From Rhizobium sp. NXC14 (GTDB lineage: Bacteria > Pseudomonadota > Alphaproteobacteria > Rhizobiales > Rhizobiaceae), in NCBI RefSeq assembly GCF_002117485.1, contig NZ_CP021030.1:2917001-2981000 (forward strand): a DNA stretch of 64,000 bases, given 5' to 3'. Positions 1-7,376 of this stretch are shown piece by piece. Position numbers and translations under genes: made by a program. Positions within the stretch are counted from its first letter, which is position 1. The number at the start of each line of letters is the position of its first letter. The notes under the pieces are model-generated. The model did no database searches. It had not been told where the DNA came from and saw only the letters and a list, made by a program, of their open reading frames with translations.

Positions 1-69
1 AAGGACAAGAAGGCCGGCGACATCACCGGCGACGGTGTCGGCGGCAACTGGGACCTCGCAAAACCTTGA
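1..69 (+). CDS. 3' end of an unidentified upstream gene (partial)
   Basis: Frame 1 is open from the window edge to a TGA at 67-69 and encodes a 22-residue tail ending in NWDLAKP. It stops 16 bases before the preferred sigma factor start, as expected for the previous gene of an operon. Too little is visible to name a family. The sigma factor frame is also open to the window edge, so coding potential here rests only on the neat spacing. Confidence 0.4.
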   Translation, partial: KDKKAGDITGDGVGGNWDLAKP

Positions 70-85
70 CGCCAAGGGAACCGGC

Positions 86-601
86 GTGAAGATACCCGCA
101 CCGGAAACGTTCGAGGGCCAGATCCTGGCCCTCCTGCCCTCGCTCAGGCGCTATTCGCGCAGCCTGACGCGCTCGGATGCCGATGGCGAGGACCTGCTCC
201 AGGACTGTGTCGAGAAGGTCCTGGCGCGCCGCGGCCAATGGCGCGGCCTCAACCTGCGCGGCTGGGTCCTGACCATCATGACCAATCTCTATCGCAACGG
301 CCGGCGCGGCAAGGCGCGCGACGGCCTGGTCGAGCTCAATGCTGCGGAGGATATGGCAGCGCCCGAACCGCCGGCCGATCCGCTGGAGCGCGCCCGGCTC
401 AACGATGCGCTGAACAGCCTTTCGGAGGAGCACCGCGCCGTGCTGATGCTCGTCGTCATCGAGGGCTATAGCTACAGCGAGGTCGCCGCCGCTCTCGATA
501 TCCCGATCGGCACCGTCATGTCGCGCCTGTCGCGCGCCCGCCGGCGCGTCGCCGAGCATCTGAAGGCCGATAACGTCATTACGCTTCGGAGACCGAAATG
601 A
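86..601 (+). CDS. ECF-type RNA polymerase sigma factor
   Basis: Group 4 (ECF) sigma factor of about 171 residues. Region 2 (start FEGQILALLPSLRRYSRSLT, then DLLQDCVEKVLARR and RGWVLTIMTNLYRN) should bind core polymerase and the -10 element. Region 4 (LSEEHRAVLMLVVIEGYSYSE, then IPIGTVMSRLSRARRR) is a helix-turn-helix for the -35 element. I start it at GTG 86 because AAGGGA lies 6 bases upstream and the previous frame ends at 69. A GTG at 35 is possible but would overlap that frame. The stop overlaps the next start in ATGA, so the downstream membrane protein is almost certainly its anti-sigma factor. The stimulus cannot be read from the sequence. Confidence 0.9.
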   Translation: MKIPAPETFEGQILALLPSLRRYSRSLTRSDADGEDLLQDCVEKVLARRGQWRGLNLRGWVLTIMTNLYRNGRRGKARDGLVELNAAEDMAAPEPPADPLERARLNDALNSLSEEHRAVLMLVVIEGYSYSEVAAALDIPIGTVMSRLSRARRRVAEHLKADNVITLRRPK

Positions 602-1380
602 ACGAGACCAACCCGATCGTCACCGAAGCCGATCTCCACGCCTATGCCGACGGCCAGTTGCCGCAAAGCTCGCGGGCCCGCATCGAGACCTACCTCGCGG
701 ACAACCCGGACGAAGCGGCGATGATCGCCGAATGGCAGGCGCAGAACGCAGGCATCCGTTCCCTCTTTGCCGGGTACGAGAAGGCCAGGGACACTGATCC
801 TCTGCTCGTTGCGCCCTCACGCGCGGTCGCACCCACGCGGAAGCGCTGGGCACTCGCCGCCGCGGCCCTCCTCGTTTTTGCGCTCGGCGCCGTCAGCGGG
901 TATTATGACCCGGCTCTTCTAGAAAAGCCGGAGCTGCAGCTTACCGGCTCAGAAACCTTCCCGAAACAGGCCGAGACCGCCTTTACCGTCTATGCCGCCG
1001 AGGTCCGTCATCCCGTCGAGGTCTTCGCCGACGAGGAAGCCCATCTCGCCACCTGGCTCGGCAAGCGCCTGGCGATCGAGAACCTCAAGATCCCGAACCT
1101 GCAGCCCCTCGGCTTCAAGCTGGTCGGCGGCCGCCTGCTGCCGGTCGACGGCCGGCCGGGCGCGATGTTCATGTACGAGAACCAGGCCGGCGAGCGCCTG
1201 ACCGTCATGGTCGGCCGCAACAGGGAAAACCGCACGACGAGCTTCCGCTTCGCCTCATCGGGCAATCTCGAAACCTTCTACTGGATCGACGGCGAACTCG
1301 GTTATGCCGTCACCGGCGAAATCTCGCGCGAAGCGCTGCGCGCGGTGGCCGAGGAGTGCTATCGGCAGTTCCCGTCATGA
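598..1380 (+). CDS. membrane-anchored anti-sigma factor
   Basis: About 260 residues. The N-terminal cytoplasmic part (EADLHAYADGQL, then ARIETYLADNPDEA) has the helical layout of ECF anti-sigma domains but lacks the HxxxCxxC zinc ligands of the ZAS class. One membrane segment follows at about residues 84-103 (WALAAAALLVFALGAVSGYY), leaving a periplasmic domain of about 155 residues. Translation is coupled to the sigma gene by a 4-base ATGA overlap. By family precedent it holds the sigma factor at the membrane until a periplasmic or envelope signal releases it. The periplasmic domain gives no clue to the signal. Confidence 0.85.
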   Translation: MNETNPIVTEADLHAYADGQLPQSSRARIETYLADNPDEAAMIAEWQAQNAGIRSLFAGYEKARDTDPLLVAPSRAVAPTRKRWALAAAALLVFALGAVSGYYDPALLEKPELQLTGSETFPKQAETAFTVYAAEVRHPVEVFADEEAHLATWLGKRLAIENLKIPNLQPLGFKLVGGRLLPVDGRPGAMFMYENQAGERLTVMVGRNRENRTTSFRFASSGNLETFYWIDGELGYAVTGEISREALRAVAEECYRQFPS

Positions 1381-1383
1381 CGT

Positions 1384-1749
1384 TTAGCGCAGCGGATCGT
1401 TGGCAAGCTCTATCGGCTTGCCATGCGGCGTCGCTTCGGCCGCCCGCTGCCAGCTCTTCTGCAGGTCGAGGAGTAGGGATGCATCCGCGACGCCGCGACT
1501 GACCAGCAGGTCCGAGAGCGCCGCCACCCAGCTGTCGAAATAATCGCTGCCGTCCTCGGCTCGGCCTGGCTGATGCAATTCCCGCGAGAGGGTTTCGGCC
1601 CACTCGGCCCAGGAAAACAGCCCCTTCTCAAGCAGATGCACGGTTATGGCGAAGGCTTCAGCCGCCCAAGGTTCAGGGAAAACAGGATCACCCTCCGGCG
1701 ACTTCGGTAAACCCGGCGGTTGCGAGAGCTTAGAGGGTATTTCACACAC
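1384..1749 (-). CDS. nitrile hydratase accessory protein (P14K-like activator)
   Basis: About 121 residues, related to the N-terminal half of nitrile hydratase beta. It shows the family segments PVFPEPWAAEAFAITVHLLE and GLFSWAEWAETLSRELH. Members act as metallochaperones that help load the metal into the alpha subunit. I use GTG 1749, which overlaps the beta-subunit stop by 8 bases. An ATG at 1773 further inside the beta gene is also open. It is third in the alpha-beta-accessory operon and converges with the anti-sigma gene, whose stop is only 3 bases away. Confidence 0.85.
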   Translation of the reverse strand: MCEIPSKLSQPPGLPKSPEGDPVFPEPWAAEAFAITVHLLEKGLFSWAEWAETLSRELHQPGRAEDGSDYFDSWVAALSDLLVSRGVADASLLLDLQKSWQRAAEATPHGKPIELANDPLR

Positions 1750-2401
1750 GCTCAAGATAGCTCTCCCATGCATCGATCGAGACCGTCAGCGACGGGTCAG
1801 CACCCTCACCCCAGAGCTCCGTGCCATCAAAGATGACGGTATAGAGCCATTGCGGGTTCTCGCCCTTGCCATGCGCATTGTCATCGGGAAAGACGAAGGA
1901 ACCCTGCACCGCTTCGACGATGCCGGTCTTGGCCCTGGCATAACGCGGCAAGCGCGTATGGGTGGCCGGATTGAAATTCCTCGTCCGCACCGTCTCGCCG
2001 ATCGCAAATATCGGCGCGGCCTCGAAAGGACGATCGCATGGCCCGCCTTTCGCGAGAACCGCCTGTACCATCTCGGCCTTCAGCACCCGTTTCGGCGTCG
2101 CGCCCTCCTGCAGCTTGCGCCCAGACAGCAACTCCTCGCGCGTCGCAAAACCGTGCCGTTCGAGCAGCGTTTCGACGCCGCGGATCCAAATCTCGTAATA
2201 GCTGGCGGCAAGATAATCGGCCGGCGGAATGTTTTCGCGGGCATGCCGGCTCTCATCGATCGTCCAGGCGCCGAAAGCGCCGCAGGAAAGCGTGATGCCG
2301 AGAGCCCGCTTCTCCCAGTCGGCATGGAAAGAGGGCTCATCCTTTTCAGGGGCGATAGGCCCGAAACCCATCTGCCCGCCGAGATCGTGGGGTCCGTTCA
2401 T
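1742..2401 (-). CDS. nthB: nitrile hydratase subunit beta
   Basis: 219 residues, the usual beta-subunit length. The N-terminus [15 protein letters not shown] is diagnostic. The C-terminal SH3-like domain carries [25 protein letters not shown] split across a typical loop, and ends with [14 protein letters not shown]. It pairs with alpha to form the enzyme that hydrates nitriles to amides. Its ATG overlaps the alpha stop in ATGA (2398-2401), so the two subunits are translationally coupled. No amidase gene is visible next to the operon. Confidence 0.95.
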   Translation of the reverse strand: MNGPHDLGGQMGFGPIAPEKDEPSFHADWEKRALGITLSCGAFGAWTIDESRHARENIPPADYLAASYYEIWIRGVETLLERHGFATREELLSGRKLQEGATPKRVLKAEMVQAVLAKGGPCDRPFEAAPIFAIGETVRTRNFNPATHTRLPRYARAKTGIVEAVQGSFVFPDDNAHGKGENPQWLYTVIFDGTELWGEGADPSLTVSIDAWESYLERV

Positions 2402-3063
2402 GGCAGAGCCTCCGGACTGCCGGCAGCTGAAATTTTCGAGCTGCCCGCGATCGCCGTCCCGATCATCGCATCGCGGCTGACGAGATCGGCCAATGAGGTC
2501 TCATCCAACCCTTCCGTGCCCGCCGGCCGCTCGGGGATTACGAGATAACGCAACTCCGCCGTCGAATCCCAGACGCGGACCTTTTTCTCCGCAGGCAGCA
2601 CCAGCCCAAATTCGGCCAGTACGCCGCGCGGATCGATGACGGCGCGCGAGCGATAGGCCGGAGCCTTGTACCAGACCGGCGGCAGGCCGAGCACCGACCA
2701 GGGATAACAGGAGCAGAGCGTGCAGACGATCAGGTTATGGGTGTCGGGCGTATTGAAGACGGCGCGCATATGCTCGCCCTGCCGGCCGGTAAACCCAAGG
2801 CTCGCAATCGCCGCCGTCGCATCGCGTTTCAGCCAGTCCGCGAATTCGGGGTTGCTCCATGCTTTCGCGACGACACGCGCACCGTTGCGCGGCCCCACCT
2901 TCCTCTCATAAGTCTCGACGATCGCATCGATTGCCCCCGGATCGATCAACCCCTTCTCCGTCAGCAGCGTCTCCAGCGCTTTGACGCGCGCCTGCATGTC
3001 GGAGTAGCGGTTGTCGTGGTGATGGTCGTAGTTGTGATGGTCGTCGTGATCATGGTCGTGCAA
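2398..3063 (-). CDS. nthA: nitrile hydratase subunit alpha, cobalt-type
   Basis: About 221 residues from the preferred TTG start. The metal site is [10 protein letters not shown] (Cys114, Cys117, Ser118, Cys119). Threonine after the first Cys and tyrosine after the third are the signature of non-corrin cobalt enzymes; iron enzymes have Ser and Thr there. TTG 3063 has GGGAGA 8 bases upstream. The longer open frame to 3123 would begin inside an intergenic palindrome and is unlikely. With this start, 14 of residues 2-17 are His or Asp, a possible metal-binding tail. First gene of the operon. Confidence 0.92.
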   Translation of the reverse strand: MHDHDHDDHHNYDHHHDNRYSDMQARVKALETLLTEKGLIDPGAIDAIVETYERKVGPRNGARVVAKAWSNPEFADWLKRDATAAIASLGFTGRQGEHMRAVFNTPDTHNLIVCTLCSCYPWSVLGLPPVWYKAPAYRSRAVIDPRGVLAEFGLVLPAEKKVRVWDSTAELRYLVIPERPAGTEGLDETSLADLVSRDAMIGTAIAGSSKISAAGSPEALP

Positions 3064-3093
3064 TGCGATGTTCTCCCAAACGACAGATAGGAT

Positions 3094-3114
3094 CTTCTCC
3101 CCGCTGGGGAGAAG
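3094..3114. repeat. short rhizobial intergenic palindrome
   Basis: A perfect 9-base inverted repeat, CTTCTCCCC and GGGGAGAAG around GCT, between nthA and the SDR gene. The same core recurs in the opposite orientation at 55076-55106, and looser relatives lie at 6631-6658 and 59667-59690. Confidence 0.75.
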
Positions 3115-3249
3115 GGGAATCATTGCAAGGCCCCGCCCTTCTCAAAGTATCGCCCGTGGAAAGCAGCGCAAACATCCCCTTTTCTATCACACCCCACGCA
3201 CCCGCCAACCCCTCCTATCCCCCTTAAACTTTTCCGCTAATCTCCAGCC

Positions 3250-4521
3250 ATGAACATCCTGATTCTCGGCGCAACCGGCTTCATAGGCTCCGTCGTCGCG
3301 GCCCGGCTCGCGGCCGATGGGCATGCCGTGACCGGGCTCGGCCGCAATCCTGAGCGTGCGCGTTTGAAGCAGCCTGCGATAAACTGGCGGCGGGCCGATC
3401 TGTCCCGCATGACGAAGGCCGAGGACTGGGAGGATCTCCTGAAGGACCAGCATGCCGTCGTCAATTGCGCCGGCGCGCTGCAGGACGGCCTGTCGGATGA
3501 TTTGGCAGCCACACAGGGAGATGCGATGCTGGCGCTCTATTCCGCTGCGAAACGCTCTCAGCCTTTGATGGTGCAGATATCGGCAAGGACGGCGGGCGCG
3601 GCCGGCGATCTGCCTTTCCTCGCCACCAAGCGGCGGGCCGATGAGGCGCTGGCGGCAAGCGGCATGCCCCACCTCATCCTACGCCCTGCCCTCGTTCTCG
3701 GCCGCAATGCCCATGGCGGCTCGTCGCTCATCCGGGCGCTTGCCGCCTTCCCCTTGGCGCTGCCGCTCATCCACGCCGAAAGCGGGGTCGAAACCCTGTC
3801 GGTGGACGACGTGGCGGAAGCCGTGTCGCGGGCGGTTTCAGGCGATCTGCGCGGGGATATCGTTCTTGCCGCCGACGAGGTGCTGACGCTCGCCGATCTC
3901 GTGCGCCTTCACCGGCAATGGCTGGGCCTGCCGCCCGCCCGCGTCTTTTCGCTTGCTCCGCGGCTGGCGCAGCCCGTGACATGGCTCGCCGATGTCGCGG
4001 GCGTGCTCGGCTGGCGGTCGCCGCTGCGCTCGACGGCAATGACCGTCATGTCGGAAGGCATTAAAAGCGCGAAGGCGGAGAGCGGCCTTGCCGCGACATC
4101 AGCCGCGGCAACGCTTTCAGCCAATCCTTCCGGCGTGCAGGATCTCTGGTTCGCCCGGCTCTATCTGCTGAAGCCGCTCGTCATTTCGGGCCTGTCGGCC
4201 TTTTGGCTGCTCTCCGGCCTGATCCCGCCGCTGGTGCTGGAGAAGGCATCCGCGCATTTCCTGCCCTTCATGCCCGAGGCGGCAGCGGCGATGCTGACGC
4301 TTGTCACCTGTCTCATCGATATCGCGCTCGGCGCCGCCGTCCTAATCCGCCCGCTCGCCAAACGCGCCCTCCTCGGCATGCTGGCCGTCTCGTTGGCCTA
4401 TCTCACCGGCGGCACACTTCTCGAACCGGCGCTCTGGCTCGATCCGCTCGGCCCGCTTGTCAAGGTACTGCCGTCGATCCTGCTGACGCTCACGGCCCTT
4501 GCCACCCTGGATGAACGCTGA
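3250..4521 (+). CDS. SDR-family NAD(P)-binding protein fused to a DoxX-like membrane domain
   Basis: 423 residues. Residues 1-300 are an extended SDR (NAD-dependent epimerase/dehydratase-like): the first strand ILILGATGFIGSVVAARL has the GxxGxxG nucleotide motif, followed by RADLSR and VNCAGALQ. Residues from about 305 to 420 hold four hydrophobic segments typical of the DoxX-like extension in this SDR subgroup. The substrate is unknown; relatives are complex I NDUFA9-like or sugar-nucleotide enzymes. The last base of the TGA is the first base of the next ATG (TGATG), so the DUF2269 protein is co-translated and probably works with it at the membrane. Confidence 0.8.
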   Translation: MNILILGATGFIGSVVAARLAADGHAVTGLGRNPERARLKQPAINWRRADLSRMTKAEDWEDLLKDQHAVVNCAGALQDGLSDDLAATQGDAMLALYSAAKRSQPLMVQISARTAGAAGDLPFLATKRRADEALAASGMPHLILRPALVLGRNAHGGSSLIRALAAFPLALPLIHAESGVETLSVDDVAEAVSRAVSGDLRGDIVLAADEVLTLADLVRLHRQWLGLPPARVFSLAPRLAQPVTWLADVAGVLGWRSPLRSTAMTVMSEGIKSAKAESGLAATSAAATLSANPSGVQDLWFARLYLLKPLVISGLSAFWLLSGLIPPLVLEKASAHFLPFMPEAAAAMLTLVTCLIDIALGAAVLIRPLAKRALLGMLAVSLAYLTGGTLLEPALWLDPLGPLVKVLPSILLTLTALATLDER

Positions 4522-4997
4522 TGCTCCAAGAATGGCTCCTGCTTGCCCATGTCATCGGCGCGACCGTTCTCTTCGGCACCGGCGCCGGCATCGCCTTTTT
4601 CATGGTGATGGCGCACCGCACGCGTGATCCCATCCTGATCGCCCATGTCGCCGCAACAGTCGTCATCGCCGACACCGTCTTCACGGCGACCGCCGCCATT
4701 CTCCAGCCGGTCACCGGCTATCTGCTGGCGCGGTCGATCGGCTGGAATCTTTCGGAGGGCTGGATTGCGCTGTCACTGCTGCTCTATGTCGTCACCGGCC
4801 TGTTCTGGCTGCCGGTCGTCTGGATCCAGCTCCAACTGCGCGACCTCGCCCGCGCCGCGGCACGCTCGGGAGGCGCTCTGCCGCCCAGCTATAACAGCCT
4901 CTACCGCATCTGGTTCGCCTTCGGCTTTCCGGCCTTCTCCGCCGTCCTCGGCATTTTCTGGCTGATGCTGACCAAACCGTCGATCGCTCTATTTTAG
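4521..4997 (+). CDS. DUF2269 family integral membrane protein
   Basis: 158 residues with four predicted membrane segments, starting MLQEWLLLAHVIGATVLFGT and including the conserved internal H and GW/EGW pattern. This small family is of unknown function and often follows SDR/DoxX genes, as it does here with a one-base overlap. Its last 9 bases overlap the end of the convergent lysE-type gene. Function not assignable beyond membrane location. Confidence 0.8.
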   Translation: MLQEWLLLAHVIGATVLFGTGAGIAFFMVMAHRTRDPILIAHVAATVVIADTVFTATAAILQPVTGYLLARSIGWNLSEGWIALSLLLYVVTGLFWLPVVWIQLQLRDLARAAARSGGALPPSYNSLYRIWFAFGFPAFSAVLGIFWLMLTKPSIALF

Positions 4998-5582
4998 CAT
5001 CGGCCAGAGGCTCGCCACCAGAAGCACGGCCATGCTGATATTGAACCACTTCAGCCGCACCGGATCGGAAAGCCATTCCCTGAGCGCCGAGCCGAAGCCT
5101 GCCCAGCTTGAGACGCTCGGCACGTTCACCACCGCGAAAGCCAGGCCGACGATCAACACGCTGACGAGATAAAGCTCCGGATTCGTATAGGTCGCCATTG
5201 CGGTGACCGCCATCACCCAGGCTTTCGGATTGATCCACTGGAAAGCCGCCGCCGAGACAAAGGACATTGGCGCCGCACCGCTCTTGCCTTCGCTGAGCGA
5301 ACGCGACGAAGCGATTTTCCAGGCGATCCAGAGGAGATAGGCGCCGCCGGCGAATTTCAGCACGGTATAGAGCATCGGTATCGTGTGCAGCAGCGCACCG
5401 AGCCCGAGACCAACGGCAATGAGTAGCGAGAAGAAGCCGGCGCCGATGCCGAACATATGCGGGACAGTCCTGCGGAAGCCGAAATTCACGCCCGAAGCGA
5501 AAAGCATCATATTGTTCGGCCCCGGCGTGATCGACGTCGTAAAGGCGAAGAGAACGAGAGCGAGAAACGTATCCAGCGGCAT
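4989..5582 (-). CDS. LysE/RhtB-family amino acid exporter
   Basis: 197 residues, six membrane segments, with the family N-terminus FLALVLFAFTTSITPGPNNM and the loop GFRRTVPHMFGIGAGF. LysE/RhtB proteins export amino acids or derivatives such as lysine, threonine and homoserine; which one cannot be read here. The stop overlaps the convergent DUF2269 gene by 9 bases. A 27-base palindrome centred 53 bases upstream of the ATG is a candidate operator, although no regulator gene is adjacent. Confidence 0.9.
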   Translation of the reverse strand: MPLDTFLALVLFAFTTSITPGPNNMMLFASGVNFGFRRTVPHMFGIGAGFFSLLIAVGLGLGALLHTIPMLYTVLKFAGGAYLLWIAWKIASSRSLSEGKSGAAPMSFVSAAAFQWINPKAWVMAVTAMATYTNPELYLVSVLIVGLAFAVVNVPSVSSWAGFGSALREWLSDPVRLKWFNISMAVLLVASLWPMLK

Positions 5583-5621
5583 GAAACCTCCCGAAGCCGG
5601 CTTTTCCAGCAGCCAGCTTTT

Positions 5622-5648
5622 ATTTAGGTCAGCATAACTGTCCTAAAT
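5622..5648. promoter_or_regulatory. 27-base palindromic candidate operator
   Basis: Arms ATTTAGG (5622-5628) and CCTAAAT (5642-5648) enclose an inner CAG/CTG pair (5630-5632 and 5638-5640). Every position pairs except one T/T per half. It lies 40 bases upstream of the lysE-type ATG in the divergent spacer with the aldo/keto reductase gene. A second inverted repeat, TGTCA-TGG-TGACA, sits at 5669-5681, nearer the reductase. Symmetry and place suggest a dimeric repressor or activator site; the regulator is unknown. Confidence 0.5.
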
Positions 5649-5734
5649 CGCCGACACCAATACATCATTGTCATGGTGACAGGATTACTTGAAAGATAGC
5701 GGCGCAGCCCAATCTCCTGACCAGGATCAAGACC

Positions 5735-6583
5735 ATGCAGGACGACCCTATCTCATCGATCACAATCCCGAACGGCGCGGAAGTGCCGGTGCTCGGCCAG
5801 GGAACCTGGGCCATGGGCGAGGATGCCGGCCATGCCAAGGCCGAGATCGAAAGCCTCAGAGTCGGTATCGATCTCGGCATGACGCTGATCGATACCGCCG
5901 AAATGTATGGCGACGGTGGCGCCGAGGAAATCGTCGGCCAGGCGGTCAGGGGACGGCGCGACGAGGTCTTCATCGTCAGCAAGGTCTATCCTTGGAATGC
6001 CAGCCTGAAAGGCACGATCGAGGCTTGCGAACACAGCCTCGAACGCCTCGGCACGGACCGCATCGATCTCTATCTCCTGCATTGGCGCGGCAACTATCCG
6101 CTCGCCGAGACTGTCGCCGCCTTCGAAATGTTAAAGGCGTCAGGCAAGATCGGCGCCTGGGGCGTCTCCAACTTCGACACTGATGACATGGAGGAACTAC
6201 TTGGCGTGCCGGATGGCGTCAATGTCGCCGCCAACCAGGTGCTCTACAATCTCTCTCGCCGCGGCATTGAATTCGACCTCCTGCCCTGGTGCCGAAGCCG
6301 CGGCATTCCCGTAATGGCCTATTCGCCGATCGAGCAGGGCCATATCCTCCATCATCCGGAACTGATCCACATCGCCAAGGCCTACCAGGCGACACCCGCC
6401 CAACTGGCGCTCGCCTTCCTGCTGAAACGCGACGGCGTCATCGCCATCCCCAAGACCTCGAATGCCGAACGTGTTCGCGAAAACCGCGACTGTGTCTCGC
6501 TTGATATCACCGACGACGATTGGGAAGCGCTCGACGCTGCCTTCCCGCCGCCGGCCGGGAAAAAGCCGCTGGAGATGCTGTGA
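5735..6583 (+). CDS. aldo/keto reductase
   Basis: 282 residues, TIM-barrel NADPH-dependent oxidoreductase. Catalytic tetrad is visible: Asp in [10 protein letters not shown], Tyr in the same segment, Lys in VSKVYPWN, His in LYLLHWRG. The cofactor region has [13 protein letters not shown]. It belongs to the shorter AKR5/YeaE-like group. The gene is divergent from lysE across 152 bases that contain two palindromes, so the two may share control. The substrate is unknown. Confidence 0.9.
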   Translation: MQDDPISSITIPNGAEVPVLGQGTWAMGEDAGHAKAEIESLRVGIDLGMTLIDTAEMYGDGGAEEIVGQAVRGRRDEVFIVSKVYPWNASLKGTIEACEHSLERLGTDRIDLYLLHWRGNYPLAETVAAFEMLKASGKIGAWGVSNFDTDDMEELLGVPDGVNVAANQVLYNLSRRGIEFDLLPWCRSRGIPVMAYSPIEQGHILHHPELIHIAKAYQATPAQLALAFLLKRDGVIAIPKTSNAERVRENRDCVSLDITDDDWEALDAAFPPPAGKKPLEML

Positions 6584-6630
6584 TTTCCGGTAGCTGTCCG
6601 ACCGAAAAGCCCGTCGTCCGACTGCCGCCA

Positions 6631-6747
6631 CCTTTCTCCCCGTCAGCTGGGAGAAAGGACACGTCGCAACCTCTCCGGTCCCCATCATGCTCTCGTTTGG
6701 AGCGTCCCCTCGCCGCGTTTACGGGGAGAGGGTTAGGGTGAGGGGCA
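6631..6747. repeat. RIME-like rhizobial intergenic mosaic element
   Basis: About 117 bases between the reductase and ilvH 3' ends. The left edge is a palindrome with arms CCTTTCTCCC (6631-6640) and GGGAGAAAGG (6649-6658). The right edge carries a second, looser palindrome and the typical ending GGGTTAGGGTGAGGGGC. Two palindromes at this spacing match the layout known for RIME elements of Rhizobiaceae. Family assignment is from memory of that layout, not from alignment. Confidence 0.6.
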
Positions 6748-6780
6748 GCTATCAGCACAAACCTAACAGAGCTAGCAGGG

Positions 6781-7353
6781 TCACATCCCCTGCGCACCAC
6801 GGTTCATCGCCGCAATGCCCGTACGGCAGACTTCAATCAGGCCGAGCGGCTTCATGATCGCGATGAACTGGTCGATCTTGGAGGATTTGCCCGTTATCTC
6901 CAGAATGAAGTGATCGATCGTCGCGTCCACCACCTTGGCGTGGAAGGCATCGGCAAGCCGTAGCGTCTCGGCGCGTGTTTCGCCCTCGCCGATCACCTTG
7001 ACCAACGCAACTTCCCGCTCGATCGGCCGGTCCTGGCCGAGTTCGCGGGCCCGCACCGTCAGATCGACAACGCGGTGAACAGGGACGATGCGTTCGAGCT
7101 GCGCCTTGATCTGCTCCAGCACATGAGGCGTGCCGCGCGTCACGATGGTGATGCGGGACAGATGCGCCTGGTGCTCGGTCTCGGAGACCGTCAAGCTCTC
7201 GATATTGTAGCCACGGCCGGAGAACAGGCCGATGACGCGGGCAAGGACGCCGGGCTCGTTGTCGACGAGAACCGAAAGTGTATGGCTCTCGACTGCGGTC
7301 GTTTCCGGAGAGATGAAATAGGCAGAGCCCGTGGGCTGAAGATGTGCGTTCAT
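6781..7353 (-). CDS. ilvH: acetolactate synthase small (regulatory) subunit
   Basis: 190 residues. An N-terminal ACT domain (HTLSVLVDNEPGVLARVIGL, then FSGRGYNIESLTV) binds valine for feedback control. The C-terminal half (LVKVIGEGETRAETLRLADA) contacts the catalytic subunit. It acts with IlvI in the first step of branched-chain amino acid synthesis. It follows ilvI after 23 bases and is governed by the same upstream attenuator. Confidence 0.96.
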   Translation of the reverse strand: MNAHLQPTGSAYFISPETTAVESHTLSVLVDNEPGVLARVIGLFSGRGYNIESLTVSETEHQAHLSRITIVTRGTPHVLEQIKAQLERIVPVHRVVDLTVRARELGQDRPIEREVALVKVIGEGETRAETLRLADAFHAKVVDATIDHFILEITGKSSKIDQFIAIMKPLGLIEVCRTGIAAMNRGAQGM

Positions 7354-7376
7354 GGTCCTGGGTTCCTACCTTATCG

